From: Isoetes taiwanensis
Taxonomy: Eukaryota > Streptophyta > Lycopodiopsida > Isoetales > Isoetaceae
Assembly: GCA_021234155.1 (NCBI GenBank)
Contig: JAJEKV010000795.1
Span: forward strand, 1-64,000
Length of the DNA stretch: 64,000 nucleotides
Direction: 5' to 3'
How positions within the stretch are numbered: position 1 is the first letter of the stretch; each line of letters opens with the position of its first letter. The position numbers were made by a program, and so were the translations under genes. The notes below the pieces were generated by a model. That model did no database searches. It was not told the DNA's origin and was given only the letters and a program-made list of their open reading frames with translations. Below, piece by piece: positions 1-10,659 of the stretch.

Positions 1-339
1 CCTTATTATGCAATGACTATAAAGCTTGCATGTATTTGAATCCTCCTAAAAAATATGCATCAAGGATGAGGGTGGGATTATTAATGCATAAAAACACGTT
101 AATGGAGTTATTTCATCATTAATAATTTATTTCTATCTATCCATCCATCCATCCTTTCTTAGTAAGGATATTGTAATTCTAGTAACCTTGGTTGTACTAC
201 CCAATTGCATGGCCCTGTAATGGTCTCCCAAATTCTCAGGCAAATTTGACCATAAAAAAATTCATGAGATGCACACATATAACATTTGTCAACGCTAGAA
301 ACCCCTATAGACACATGTTACTAGTAGCGTTGATCGAAG

Positions 340-720
340 GAATACAATGGAATTTTGACGTCCATCCTAAAGACAAGATAGTAGGGCCCATGCAGTTGGA
401 AAAAAAGCATAGGAACGAGGTCGCGGAACTAGTAGTAGAAATTATAGAAAGGCCTCTTCATAATTCATATAGACCTTACTATGTATTCCTATGTAGATAT
501 TTTTTTAAAGATTTTTGCTAGCTGACTTGAAGCTTTAACCTTGCTCTAAAATGTTCTAGTTTAATGCTTTTATTTGTCAATCAATGTTAAGTTGATTTTT
601 CGTAAGTGGGAGAACCCCTCAAATGAAATGTTTTACGCCTCTTTGATCTTATTGTCCACATCAAAATAATCAATGAATCAAATCCACAATTTTCAATAAT
701 GGTGGTTTATGAAGTAGTAA
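340..720. repeat. Direct repeat, copy 1 (partner 3139-3525)
   Basis: A stretch starting GAATGGAATTTTGACGTCC recurs at 3139-3525 in the same orientation, with scattered substitutions and indels. The two copies flank a LINE remnant. An open frame (192-521, 109 codons) runs through this copy, but the second copy does not keep it, so I do not call it a gene. A shorter related piece (GGTTGTATTACCCAATTG) occurs near 1105. The copies could be long terminal repeats of a decayed element or a plain duplication; no primer-binding site was seen next to them. Confidence 0.6.
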
Positions 721-729
721 AGTATTAAA

Positions 730-895
730 ATACCTATAAGTTTGTGTAATTACCAAAGTACCCTTATGAGTTTCAAAATTACCAAAATGCCCTTGTGTAT
801 ATATAGTAGGTGTGTAGGGGCATTTTTTTTAAAACTCATAAGAACAATTTGGTAATTACGTAAACTCATAGGGGTAGTTTGGTAGTTTTTTTCCA
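730..895. mobile_element. Foldback (MITE-like) insertion
   Basis: The left arm (CCTATAAGTTTGTGTAATTACC...) is the inverted complement of the right arm (...GGTAATTACGTAAACTCATAGG), with a short AT-rich middle. The corresponding point in the second copy of the flanking direct repeat (about 3500-3535) lacks this block, so that copy looks like an empty site. No convincing target-site duplication was made out. Confidence 0.5.
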
Positions 896-899
896 TAAC

Positions 900-1189
900 C
901 ACTAGCCTTCTTTTGGTAAAAAAATTTTTATTGAACAAGGCATATATCTAAATATTATCGGATTATCCAATATATCACACACATAAACACAAAGCGTTAC
1001 AACTATTGACATAATTAAAAATCAGCTTCCCAACCACGCCGTGAGTCGGAAGGTTAACAACCATTGATATTAATTAATCGCCCCTTGACCCGCTTTATTC
1101 TCTAAAATGGTTGTATTACCCAATTGTGTGGTCCTTGCGGGCTAAGTTGGTTTTTCAATGTCACCCTGATTTATGATGGTTTTTTTTGT
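900..1189. other. Intergenic, no recognisable gene
   Basis: AT-rich sequence with no coding frame I can support. It includes a short piece (1105-1150) related to the start of the window. Confidence 0.4.
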
Positions 1190-2800
1190 TGAAGGACGCC
1201 GACTTTATTCAATCAAAGAGTCAAATACAAGTATAAATGCGTAGACGAATAAAATCTCGTGGATAAGCGAGACTCCACCGAAAGTGAAACAAACCTTTAA
1301 GCAAAGATATTACGTCGATTATCCAAAAAATCGGTGCACTTCTTGCGAGGGGGTGAAGAACAATGATATGACTTTACAATGTAACCTTTGAGCTTCTTGG
1401 AGAACACGATTATCTGCCACATCAGACCTTTGAAGATTACCAATCTTCGTCTTTTCGAATGATTTCTTGCTAGATGAAAAGCAACCTTATAACTCCGTCA
1501 CGTGTACTTGTAAAGTGCCAAAAGCGATTCAACAATTTGTTAGTGAAACCTGAAAAGGGAAAACAACCGGGCCCCATACATCTAAGGTGTTCACACATGA
1601 AAAGCAATGCTCAATGGTCACCGTATCCACGCTTGCATACTTTGGAATCGATTTGATATTCTGGGTTAAACTTATGGACAAAAGACATTAACCCGTATTA
1701 CCCTATGAAGAATGCAGCACCAAAGAACGCCACTTTAGGATGAAGTAACTTTGTCCCATGCCCAAGACCACACCTTACGCCATTGAGGAGGAGGAAGTTG
1801 AAGAGACCACTTATTAGGCGGAAGAATGTCGATATCAAAGCAACAAGCGATACATAGAGTTCACAAGTTTGCACTCCTTAATTTCTTCATGACAAACCCA
1901 TACCAAAATATCTTCTTGGTGTGGCGGAATAGGCTGTGAAAATCAGCAACTTTTTTGCCAAGAACTCTATCCCATCGCCCCAATAGAAACTTTTAATCAA
2001 AAAGCCTCCCCATGTCGGCAATCGGCACGAGTCATACCATGCCGCAATAGTTAAGATTCCGGCCTTTTCCAACGCGTCTTTGAGTCAATGGGTGCACTGC
2101 TGTAAAGCAAAGTGGTTGATTGTCTGAGGGGATCCACCAACAAGGTGATCAAAATCGTACACAGCGGTTGACCGGGATGTGGAATAAAGTTTTATTTGTG
2201 TGCGGGAATCTAACAATCCTTTAAGAATGGAGAAGCATTATGATAAGGCCGCGAACTCATAAAATAAACTCCATGGAAGAAACGGTTTGGTGTGACTTTG
2301 CAAAGGGATCTGAGGGTAAGAGCACGTGCAATAAAGCCGTAACCCAGGAGAATCATCCTTACCTACAAGAAGCCGCCAAATGAATTTTTGAGATCATAAC
2401 CTTACTTGCAAATGGAAATCTGTCATGCCCAAACCTCAGCCGAGACTTAGGTTTTATACACTGTGACCATGCAACCTTCACCACTACCTGCTTCATTTCC
2501 ACCCCGGATAAGTTTCTAACAACACCCACAATCTCCAAAACTTTGAGTGGGAAGCAAGAATGTGGAAAGCCATATAGACATGTTGCTTAAGACATGCTTA
2601 GCAAGCGTACCCTTCCGCATAGATAGCTTAGCCAGATCCCACCAAAAAGCGTGCCTCCGCGAACCCTCGATTATAGCATCCCAAGCATCGGTTGAAACAT
2701 GAATACCCGGGATACCAAGAAGCTTGGTTTTCCCATGAGGCAACACCTTCGAGGGGGTAAGCAAGAACACATGGTGGGACTTCATCATCTAGAGTCCACA
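1190..2800 (-). pseudogene. Decayed LINE reverse transcriptase (3' part)
   Basis: On the minus strand the frame at 2788-2516 reads like the end of a plant LINE reverse transcriptase. It carries LLGIPGIHV, then AFWWDLAKLSMRKGTLAKHV and a serine/leucine-rich stretch. This is the region after the palm domain that normally reads LGIP...W....LS..GR..L.KHVL. Downstream toward 1190 only broken frames remain. The plus-strand view begins with a T-run near 1180-1190, as expected for the poly(A) side of a minus-strand element. Stops and frameshifts make it non-functional. No 5' end or target duplication was found. Confidence 0.55.
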
Positions 2801-3138
2801 AAGCGTAACACTTTTTAACCAGGCCAAAAACTCCGAGGCTATGAAAAATGTGTCAAGCGTAGTTTTGCATTTGGAGATTATCAAGATTCTGCTTTCAAAA
2901 ATAGAAAGGTATCATGTGATAACATTAATAATTTCTGAGAGCCATTTTCCATAGGAAGACCCCTGATCACATCATCCTCAGCACTAGAAAAATAATTGTG
3001 AAAGCACCTCTGCCACTATAATTTGGCGATGATGGTGATGAAAAATGAGGTGAATGACATCAACTTTTGCACGCATTACTACTGGAAACCTGGTAATTGC
3101 CCAGATAGCCATTAGTATTAGTGGTGATGGGAGAAAAG
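2801..3138. other. No recognisable gene
   Basis: No coding frame, repeat or regulatory signal that I can support in this stretch. Confidence 0.4.
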
Positions 3139-3525
3139 AATGGAATTTTGACGTCCATCCTAAAAAGACAAGTTAGCCACAGGACCCATACAGCTACAAA
3201 AAGCATAAGAGCAAGGTAGGGTACCATTAGCTACGAATTACAGGAAGTGCCTTTCCATTACTTATTCCATGTAGATGTATTTTTGAAAGATAGTTTGCTA
3301 GTTGAGTTTAAGCTTTATTCGAACCTTGCTAAAAATGTTCCAATTTTTTTTGCTTTTATCCATCAATCAACGTTGCGTTGATTTCTAGAAGATGGGGAAG
3401 CCCTCCAAGTCAAGTTATGTCACTTTGATGCAATTGTCCACACAAGCAACCAATGAATCAAATTCAGACAATTTGAACTCATGGTGGTTCATGAAGTCTT
3501 AAGATATGCCTACTCAAGTTGCATA
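3139..3525. repeat. Direct repeat, copy 2 (partner 340-720)
   Basis: Same orientation as 340-720, starting with the shared GAATGGAATTTTGACGTCC and continuing through a TTGATTTCT..GGGGAAGCCC region. It lacks the foldback insertion found in copy 1. Confidence 0.6.
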
Positions 3526-3711
3526 ACCACTAGGTAAAAATCTATTTTCATCATATTATCTCATTTATTGTTCATTTCATTTCTAGTTCTAGATGGATGA
3601 CTTTTGGTCTGGAAACATTTTAGCATTTAAGAAGGGCCTAAAACCAGGAGAAGGTGAGTAAATACATGAATCTAGTGGAAGGATAAGGGTGAAGTGTGTA
3701 AAGGACATAGA

Positions 3712-3790
3712 GAATAGAATAAAATAAAATTTTTATTGTCTACGGAGGCCAATTGGCCTATGGGACCCAAAGATCATCCGGTGGATCGTG
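3712..3790. repeat. LINE/SINE-type 3' tail remnant
   Basis: An AATAGAATAAAATAAAATTTTTAT run is followed by CTACGGAGGCCAATTGG and CTATGGGACCCA. A close relative lies at 51424-51480 next to a minus-strand LINE remnant. Both therefore look like the end region of one retroelement family. The rest of 3526-4260 has no supported feature apart from short TCTATC runs near 4080. Confidence 0.5.
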
Positions 3791-4326
3791 GATCATCACT
3801 GTTGCTTCATGGTGAGGTGAGTTTGGGGAGCGTTTGAGGATTTAGAAGGTTTTGAGGATTTAGAAGGTTCTGAGATGGGTGAAAGTGGGTAATTACACAA
3901 GATGAAATCAGTGGGAGGATAAGGCTGAATATGTGTCATGTTGCAAGGACATTGGGACAAACAATGCGGGTGACGACAAAAATGATAGGAAACTGTAGGG
4001 TCCAAAGCGATATTCTTTTTCTTTGTTAGAACCTTCGGAACCAGGTCCCATGGAAGTCTCTTTCTTGAGATAGATGCTATCTATCTATCCATCTATCTTT
4101 CTCGAGAAAAATAATTTTATAATAGAAGCTATTACATGGCATGGATACGACAAATTTTAGTTGTCAACTTGTATGTGGGATAAGTCCAACTAATTAAAGA
4201 AACCGCATAAAATTGAGACGTGGAAAAAGAACAGGGATATTGAAGAGCAAACTGTTGTAATAAACCTATTGGCGGTTTTTCGGCCCACTAGGCCTAGCCA
4301 CCGCCAATGGGCCGCATTTCTCTTCC

Positions 4327-4337
4327 TATATAAACCT
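4327..4337 (+). promoter_or_regulatory. TATA box of F-box/kelch copy 1
   Basis: CTATATAAACC lies about 180 bases upstream of the ATG at 4515, in a GC-richer block. This is a credible plant core promoter with a long 5' leader. Confidence 0.5.
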
Positions 4338-4514
4338 CCCCATTCCGACCCTTCGCTTCATCGATCTACTCATCAATCTGGTTGATTTTATCACAGCTGC
4401 TCTCTTTATGCTCTGATTCTATCTGAAAATAGTTTGATTTTCGCAGTCTTCAGGTGATCTTTAAACCAATTTGATTCAAATTCGGTGGGTCTGTAACAAA
4501 AATTGGCAGGGAAA

Positions 4515-5562
4515 ATGGAAGAGTTGCTTCCGGGTCTGCCCGACGATGTGGGTATGCTTTGTCTGGGCCGAGTTTCATACCAAGACCATGCTTCAATGCA
4601 GCGAGTTTGCAGAAGATGGAACGAAATCACAAATAATCCCCTGTTTTATGAGTATAGATGCAAACAGGGCTTCGCAACAAAAGGGCTTTGCATTGTACAG
4701 GCAATTCCTACTGCGGAAAAGAATGGAACGGTGCCACCATTCCATTTATGCATGCTTGATGCAAAAACCGGAGCCTGGCTATGGCTTCCCTCGATTCCAG
4801 GCTTTCCAGAAAGCGTTCCTCTGTTCTGCGAATGTGCGTATGTAAATGGGGATTTGTTTTTGATGGGGGGCTGGAATCCCAAGACCTATGATACAATTTC
4901 TTCAGTCTATGCCTTCAATTTTAGTTCCGGATGTTGGCGGAAAGCTGCAGACATGATCAGTCCGCGCTCTTTTTTTGCTTGTGGGGTGTTAGAGGGATGC
5001 ATAGTGGTCGCCGGAGGCCATGATCCTGATAAAAACGCCCTTTCTAGTGCAGAAATTTACTACCCAGCATTGAATGAATGGAAGCCCCTTCCGAGTATGA
5101 GCCAGGAGAGGGATGAAGCCAAAGGAATTGTTTTGAACGGCAAATTCTATGTACTAGGTGGATACCCAACTCAATTCAAGGCGGATTTACAAAGTGCAGA
5201 TATGTTTGATCCAAGGCAGGGAATTTGGGTTAATATGGAAGAGATTTGGATTGAAGGGGCTGTTCCGAGCACGACGTTCGCTTGGAATGACAGGCTTTTT
5301 GCTATGCGGGGCAATGCGTTAGTGGCATTTGATGAAATGAAGAGGATTTGGAGTGTTGTAGACACAATTCCTAACGGAGGGGAGGGCATGTGTAAAATGT
5401 AGTAGGGCATGAAATAGTTGTGATGGCTAGATTAGAGCAGAATGCAGAACGTTTGTTTACAGGGAAAGCATGGAAAAGGGGAAACATGGACAGTGGAAAT
5501 TAGTTGAACAAGATCGAGAGTTTCAAGGAGTGCCTGAATTCGCATGTAGTGTGGAGATCTAG
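4515..5562 (+). pseudogene. F-box/kelch protein, copy 1, C-terminus frameshifted
   Basis: This is a paralogue of the intact gene at 16116-17168. The product would be the substrate-binding subunit of an SCF ubiquitin ligase, like the plant KFB family. The F-box is at about residues 2-40 (LLPGLPDDVGMLCLGRVSY) and is followed by kelch repeats marked by GGWNP, AGGHD and GGYP. The start is the ATG at 4515, which matches the start of all three paralogues. The frame ends early at 5400-5402: a small indel near 5390 (TGTGTAAAATG against TGTGTGTAAATG in copy 2) removes the last kelch blade. Homology continues out of frame to a TAG at 5560-5562. Two further indels near 5175-5195 cancel each other and change about six residues. 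The truncated 295-residue product may be inactive. Confidence 0.8.
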
Positions 5563-5847
5563 TTGCATTTGCTTTTTGCCATGTTTATCTTTACACTTTT
5601 GGCAACTTCTCCACGGATTGTATAGTGTACATACACCATATTATTCACTACGTTATCTGTCTATTTGATTTGAAAACCAAATATAAGGATACCCTAGATT
5701 GGATAAATCCTTGGAATGTACACTACAATCGAATTGCATTGCAAGGCACTAAATGGCAAAATTTAACCCTAACCCTAAATTTATGTCCAACTTATAGGTT
5801 AACACATGCAAGGTGAAAGTGTCTTTTACTAGAAACAATGTCGAGCG

Positions 5848-6068
5848 TTGCTTGGCCACAGACCTTGCTTATCCATTGCAACAAGCCATAGACCTATTAG
5901 CTTTAGCTTGGCCACAGACCCTGCTTATCCATTACAACAAGCCATAGACCTATTAGCTGCTTATCCATTGCAACAAGCCTACAAGCCATAGACCTATTAG
6001 CTGCTTATCCATTGCAACAAGCCTACAAGCCATAGACCTATTAGCTGCTTATCCATTGCAACAAGCCT
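5848..6068. repeat. Tandem repeat of about 45-50 bases
   Basis: CTGCTTATCCATTGCAACAA followed by GCC(TACAAGCC)ATAGACCTATTAG recurs about five times, the last units nearly identical. Recent unit expansion at the inner copies is likely. No gene is seen between 5563 and 6206. Confidence 0.85.
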
Positions 6069-6206
6069 TGTAGGAACTTGCATCTCAGCAAGATGACAAT
6101 TTGTCAATACAAGCATCTCTTTAGAAAGAGTTCCTGTTAATCATTCTATTAAAGGCCCCACATAATTGTATGCAACAAACATGGACTTTTAACACACATA
6201 AAGGAC

Positions 6207-6408
6207 GGTTGGGCCCAATCCAGATGTCTTGTCCAATATGAATGCGACATGTGTCGCTGTTAAACTATGAAGTGCTTCTAAGAAGTTTATCTGCCATCTC
6301 CCTTTTTCTTACTCGTCATTTGGCTTTTTTCTTACTGATGTTCTTCCACTTTTATTGCCATTTTGTTTTTTCTACAGGACACGTGGCACGTCTAGATTGG
6401 GCCCAACC
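6207..6408. mobile_element. Short inverted-repeat element (MITE-like)
   Basis: The left end GGTTGGGCCCAATCCAGA is the complement of the right end TCTAGATTGGGCCCAACC, and pairing extends inward about 30 bases through a CACGTG-containing stretch. The internal 140 bases are T-rich. No target duplication is obvious. Confidence 0.5.
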
Positions 6409-6949
6409 ATTTTCTATGTTGAGAGAGAGAGAGACCTTGTAGGCTTCTTCCAGAAGTGCGCATCGGCCAGCTTTTCCTTCCAGAAAGAAGTCCACATTCC
6501 CAAAACATCATATGTAGCCTCTAAGAAAGATAGATACAAAGTGACAGTATGAACAGAAACAAACCATTGGCTCCCGAGGACAAAATCTGACACATTGTTT
6601 CCATCTAAGCAGCAGCCAAAGGTCAAGGGGCATGGCCAAGATCTGGCTCTGATTCGACACTCTAGAATTGTGTATTGCATGTGTTCAATTAAGGGGGGAA
6701 TGTAAGAAAAACACCACTTAAAGATCAGAGGATTAAAAAAAAAAGGAGTACTAAAAAAACAGGTGGAGTTTTGTGGGGCGAAAGGATGAGTTTGTAAGGA
6801 CGATTAGATCTGCTCATGCCACTCTTCCAAAATAGAACATTTACACTACAATTTTTTTTAATATAAAGATGCACAAATGTTCCTTGGACCCTAAGAAAAT
6901 ACGTCACGAGTGAACCTAAGTCAAATCTTTTTTTTTTTGCCGCACATCG

Positions 6950-7110
6950 CCGCAATTCTAACTATGCCACGTGTCCTGCCACACCAGCTTAATTGCATCT
7001 CAACCATTAGATCCACTAATTTAACCCGAGATGCACACTTTCTGCAATTCTAACTATGCCACGTGTCCTGCCACGTCAACTTAATTACATCTCAAGCATT
7101 AGATCCACTA
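6950..7110. repeat. Two direct copies of a G-box-containing unit
   Basis: GCAATTCTAACTATGCCACG is followed by TGTCCTGCCAC and, further on, ATTAGATCCACTAATTTA; the block occurs twice, about 90 bases apart. Each copy has GCCACGTGTCC, a plant G-box/ABRE core. There is no adjacent intact gene for it to regulate. The region 6409-6949 has no supported gene. Confidence 0.6.
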
Positions 7111-7448
7111 ATTTATGAATCCACAGCTACAAAAAATAGAAAACCTATGGAAAATAAGGTCTCTGCTCGGGCTAAACTGTTTAAGAATTTTAGTTTTCCA
7201 TCTATACATGAAGGAGGGTTATGGTAAGAGGTTTTAGATATGGCGTTGAAGGAATTAGTGTGACCGCAACTCTGGCGGCATGAAGCCGTCACCGTCTTGA
7301 CTCATTTTTTCCCATATTCATCAGCTGCTGCCATTTCAGAAGATGAATAATTTAGAATTCAGGATTTAAAACCTAGTTCATTGGGATTGCAGGCTTAGTT
7401 TTTACTCTCGCCTGAGCAAGTTCAATTGTACACATAAAATGTGGTCAT

Positions 7449-7820
7449 TTGAGAAAATTTGCCTCTAATTATTTAAGTCATGGAACTTCATTGACAGCTT
7501 TTGGCTTAGAAAGGAATTTCAGAACAACCCATGCAATGTTAGTTGTCCATATGTGGTTATGCCTTGTTCGACTATGTGCAGAAGGCAAGCCTGGAATGCA
7601 GGTTGACAATATCTGTATGACATCTTTAATCACGATTTGGAGCAGAGGGTGGCGGCAGAAGAGGTATTTTAGTCTTCACCATTCTGATGAAAAGCAGATA
7701 TTGATTGGACTATACGCAGGTCAAAATGCTACTATTCAAATGGATGAAGGAACTGGAAAATTTTTTCTATGGAGCAATTCTGCTTATGACAAGGCTATGC
7801 AATCGCAGGGTAGCCCTTAA
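7449..7820 (+). pseudogene. Ubiquinol-cytochrome c chaperone (UQCC1/CBP3-like) pseudogene
   Basis: CBP3/UQCC1 proteins help assemble cytochrome b into mitochondrial respiratory complex III. The first frame reads FRTTHAMLVVHMWLCLVRL then CAEGKPG, which matches the conserved core of the family. The next block, YLYDIFNHDLEQRVAAEE, lies in another frame (about 7612-7670). It is followed by KWMKELENFFYGAI and AYDKAMQSQ in further frames (about 7737-7808). At least three frame changes within 370 bases, with no splice signals between them, indicate a dead copy, probably processed. No full N-terminus or targeting peptide was found upstream. Confidence 0.75.
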
Positions 7821-8349
7821 GGACGAATGTTCACCAAAAGGCTATTTTTTAAGGGTATTGAAAAATTTTGACACTATGGTTTAGTAGGGTCTGCTATATA
7901 TGAAAAAATAAAAATTAGCCAACTTTTCTACAAACAAATCTCACTACACTTGCAAATTCGCCACATCTACTAAGCAGCACAACTGTGGATTCGCCTTATC
8001 TTCCACCCTCTTTCCGAAATATTTCTCAAGGAATCGCCTAATACTCTAAGTTTTCTTCATAACCTAATTTATTCATCATATCCATCCAGGTGCATAGTTT
8101 TTAAGAGCTACTTTTTGGATATTATAGTGCAAATCAAACTTCTAAGAATGCATTGGAGAGGATTTTTTTTATAGACCTCCCTTTTAATAGATTTGTTTTA
8201 TCTAGAAGGATAAAGTCATTTGCAATGGTTAAATTGTGGTGTTCCATCGTGCAACTATAGTTACTACCCCCAAAATGCAATCGCACATCTGCCATTTTTG
8301 TGGTATGAACTGTAATTATCGCACCGCCAACTACCTAGATCGTAACTGA
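7821..8349. other. No recognisable gene
   Basis: AT-rich; nothing supported. Confidence 0.4.
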
Positions 8350-10000
8350 TTCCGTCTATACTTGGACAGATAACTTGTATCAGATGTTGGGGGATGATCG
8401 GCATGCCGAAGATGTCCGTCGCGGAATTCAGCGATGGGCAAAGCATGCCCCTATCCTCCGGTTCGGCAAGCACGCTTATTTTGAAGCTCGACTTGCCTTA
8501 GCCATCCTTATGGATCGCTATGTTGATGATGAGGCCGCACCTTCAGAGACAGGGAAGGTGCCCATCCGTTCAACTCCAGATGAGGATGAATAGGTCAGCC
8601 ACACCGATTTGAGCGATGGAAGCAATTAGCTGCCGAGATACCTGTGCCTCAGAGCCGAGGGCATAAGCTTGCTGGATTGGATGGTCTCCCGATTGTTTGT
8701 ATCAACAAACAGGATTACCTCCTGCTCGATGACATCATGTGGGCATACCATGTGATAGCCAATGTTCGGCGTAAGACCAAGACACAAATTCTTTACAAAT
8801 TGGCTGAGTACTGTTAGGACGATTTCCTCGACTTCTCCCCTGTCGAGTATCCACCCCAAGTGCAAAATTTATTGAGTTTTTATCAGGAGGATGTAGAGCC
8901 TGTTGAAATTCTTCTAGGTCTATGCCAACTTACGCTTCAAGATGCTCCATTTCAACCAGCTGATGCCGCCTTTGCCGCCATGGGACCCCATGTCCCTAAT
9001 ATTAATGATGTCCCCATTCTTATGGAGACTGATGAAGAAGGGGAAGACCTCTATGACAATAAGGAGCACCTAAAGGAGGAGGTGGAAGAAGCCAAGGAGG
9101 AGGAAGTCACCATCGATTTAGAGAAAGGCAATCAACTCACAAGGTTCTTCTTATCCGCCTTCCAGTAAGGTCAGGTCCTTTTCTTTGCCAAGGACCTTGT
9201 ACCGGAAGCAGAAGCATCCTGGTGGGCTCGGCGTGCCCTATCTACCTTGGCAGGCCATAAGAAGATGAACTATCGCACGGTTGCCCTAATATTGGCACAC
9301 CGTGATCTTGCTCTTGCTGCCTAGGGACAGGATACTGCCGCGTGGATGAGCATGAAGCTTCTCGTGGCTGCTCCTTTGGCCACCGCTTTTCCATCAGAGG
9401 TAGCATCATCAGCTGCCTTGTCAGTCAGCTCAGGTATTACACTCCTTCGACATCGGCGACCGCCACGACCTACTAGCCCAGAGCACGACGACGATGGCCC
9501 AAGCTCTTAGTTACATTCTTTACTTTATTGTATCAGCCTACGGGCATTTTTCATACTTGTACTCACCACTTATAAGCGTTTTGATTAATATAAATTTTAG
9601 TCTATTGGTTGTCTTTTTCTTTGATGAATTCTTGTGCGTAGGGTATAAGTCATCGATTGTGCGTCTATTACGGCGTCTACTTTACACCACTAAGGAGTGG
9701 AAAATTGTCACGCTTCTTCGAGATAAAGCCGTCCACAACTTGCGACGCACGATGTGAAAGAGTTGGTCCTATTGGGATAATACCAACAAAGAAGCATTCT
9801 TCAATGCGAACGATCACCTGTGGGAACTTTATCGGGCCATGAACAATCTCTTCAATCTCTTGATTATAAGCCCCGCCATGGAGTATCAGGATATCATCCT
9901 CCAGGCTTGGTACAAGTATAATTTACTGTGGACCGTAAGGGATAGCATCGTTCAATCGATACTGAATCCACTTACCTCTCCAGTTGACTATACTTATGTA
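8350..10000 (+). pseudogene. Unknown coding relic, probably transposon-derived
   Basis: A coding-like path runs from 8375 (GDDRHAEDVRRGIQRWAKHA) through a frame change near 8590 into KQLAAEIPVPQSRGHKLAGL, then an acidic helix around 9040-9130. It continues past in-frame TAG and TAA codons near 8818, 9168 and 9320 to about 9510. A further piece around 9770-9960 (NTNKEAFFNANDHLWELYRA) has similar composition. GC and codon use differ from the AT-rich flanks. I do not recognise the family. The length, stops and setting suggest a dead mobile-element protein or captured gene. Confidence 0.4.
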
Positions 10001-10235
10001 TAACCATCTTGTATAAAAAAAAACTTCATCTCTGTTTGTCCGTTTGGGTATTAGACTTGTAATTCTGCTCGCAAGTTTTCCTATGCATATATATAGACTG
10101 CTAGCAAGTGCTCACTGCAATAAGCGAAATTAAATGTAACCTTACGTTCTACCTTACTATCAAGCATCTTCTTATTAATGGTCTTATTATAACAATGTTG
10201 AGATGTTTTGCTTATCTCGATTTTATTTACATTTT

Positions 10236-10653
10236 AGACAGTGCACGTCCCCCTCCGTGGGCGACACCAGTGCAACCTGGTCGTCTCACTCCAGACCAGG
10301 AGCTCATACTTATGAAGCATCAGCTTACTGAGCTCCAAGCTTATGTACTTCATAACAATCCACCACCAGCATCGCAGGAGTATGGGCCTGAGATTCTTGT
10401 TTTAGCAAACCAGCAGCCACCACCACCTGCACCAGTACCTGCTCCAGCTACATCCACCCGCTCAAAGCATACACGGGGCAATTTATCATCTGATGCCAGT
10501 TCTGAATCGTCTGGGTCATCAGAGTCTTCTGAATCAGAGAATGACCATGTCAAATCCAAGAAAAAGAATTACCAGAAAACCGTAGACTTTGCCATTACCA
10601 GCATGGCAAAGTATAACATGGTGTTGGCTGGCATAGAACAATGGCTAGGGTAG
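10236..10653 (+). CDS. Proline/serine-rich exon of unknown gene
   Basis: An open frame follows a plausible 3' splice site (TTTAGACAG at 10232-10240). It has a short helical stretch (LTPDQELILMKHQLTELQAY), then a proline-rich segment, then a run rich in serine and glutamate (SSESSGSSESSESEND), and ends at a TAG near 10651. It may be the last exon of the relic just upstream, since orientation and spacing agree. The family is not recognised. Confidence 0.35.
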
Positions 10654-10659
10654 TCCACT

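Noticed and set aside
192-521. 109-codon open frame at the window start
   Set aside because: It is not preserved in the second copy of the same repeat at 3139-3525 and has no recognisable domain.
5768-5786. Telomere-like CCCTAA repeats
   Set aside because: Only two to three units (AACCCTAACCCTAAAT); too short to be an interstitial telomere.
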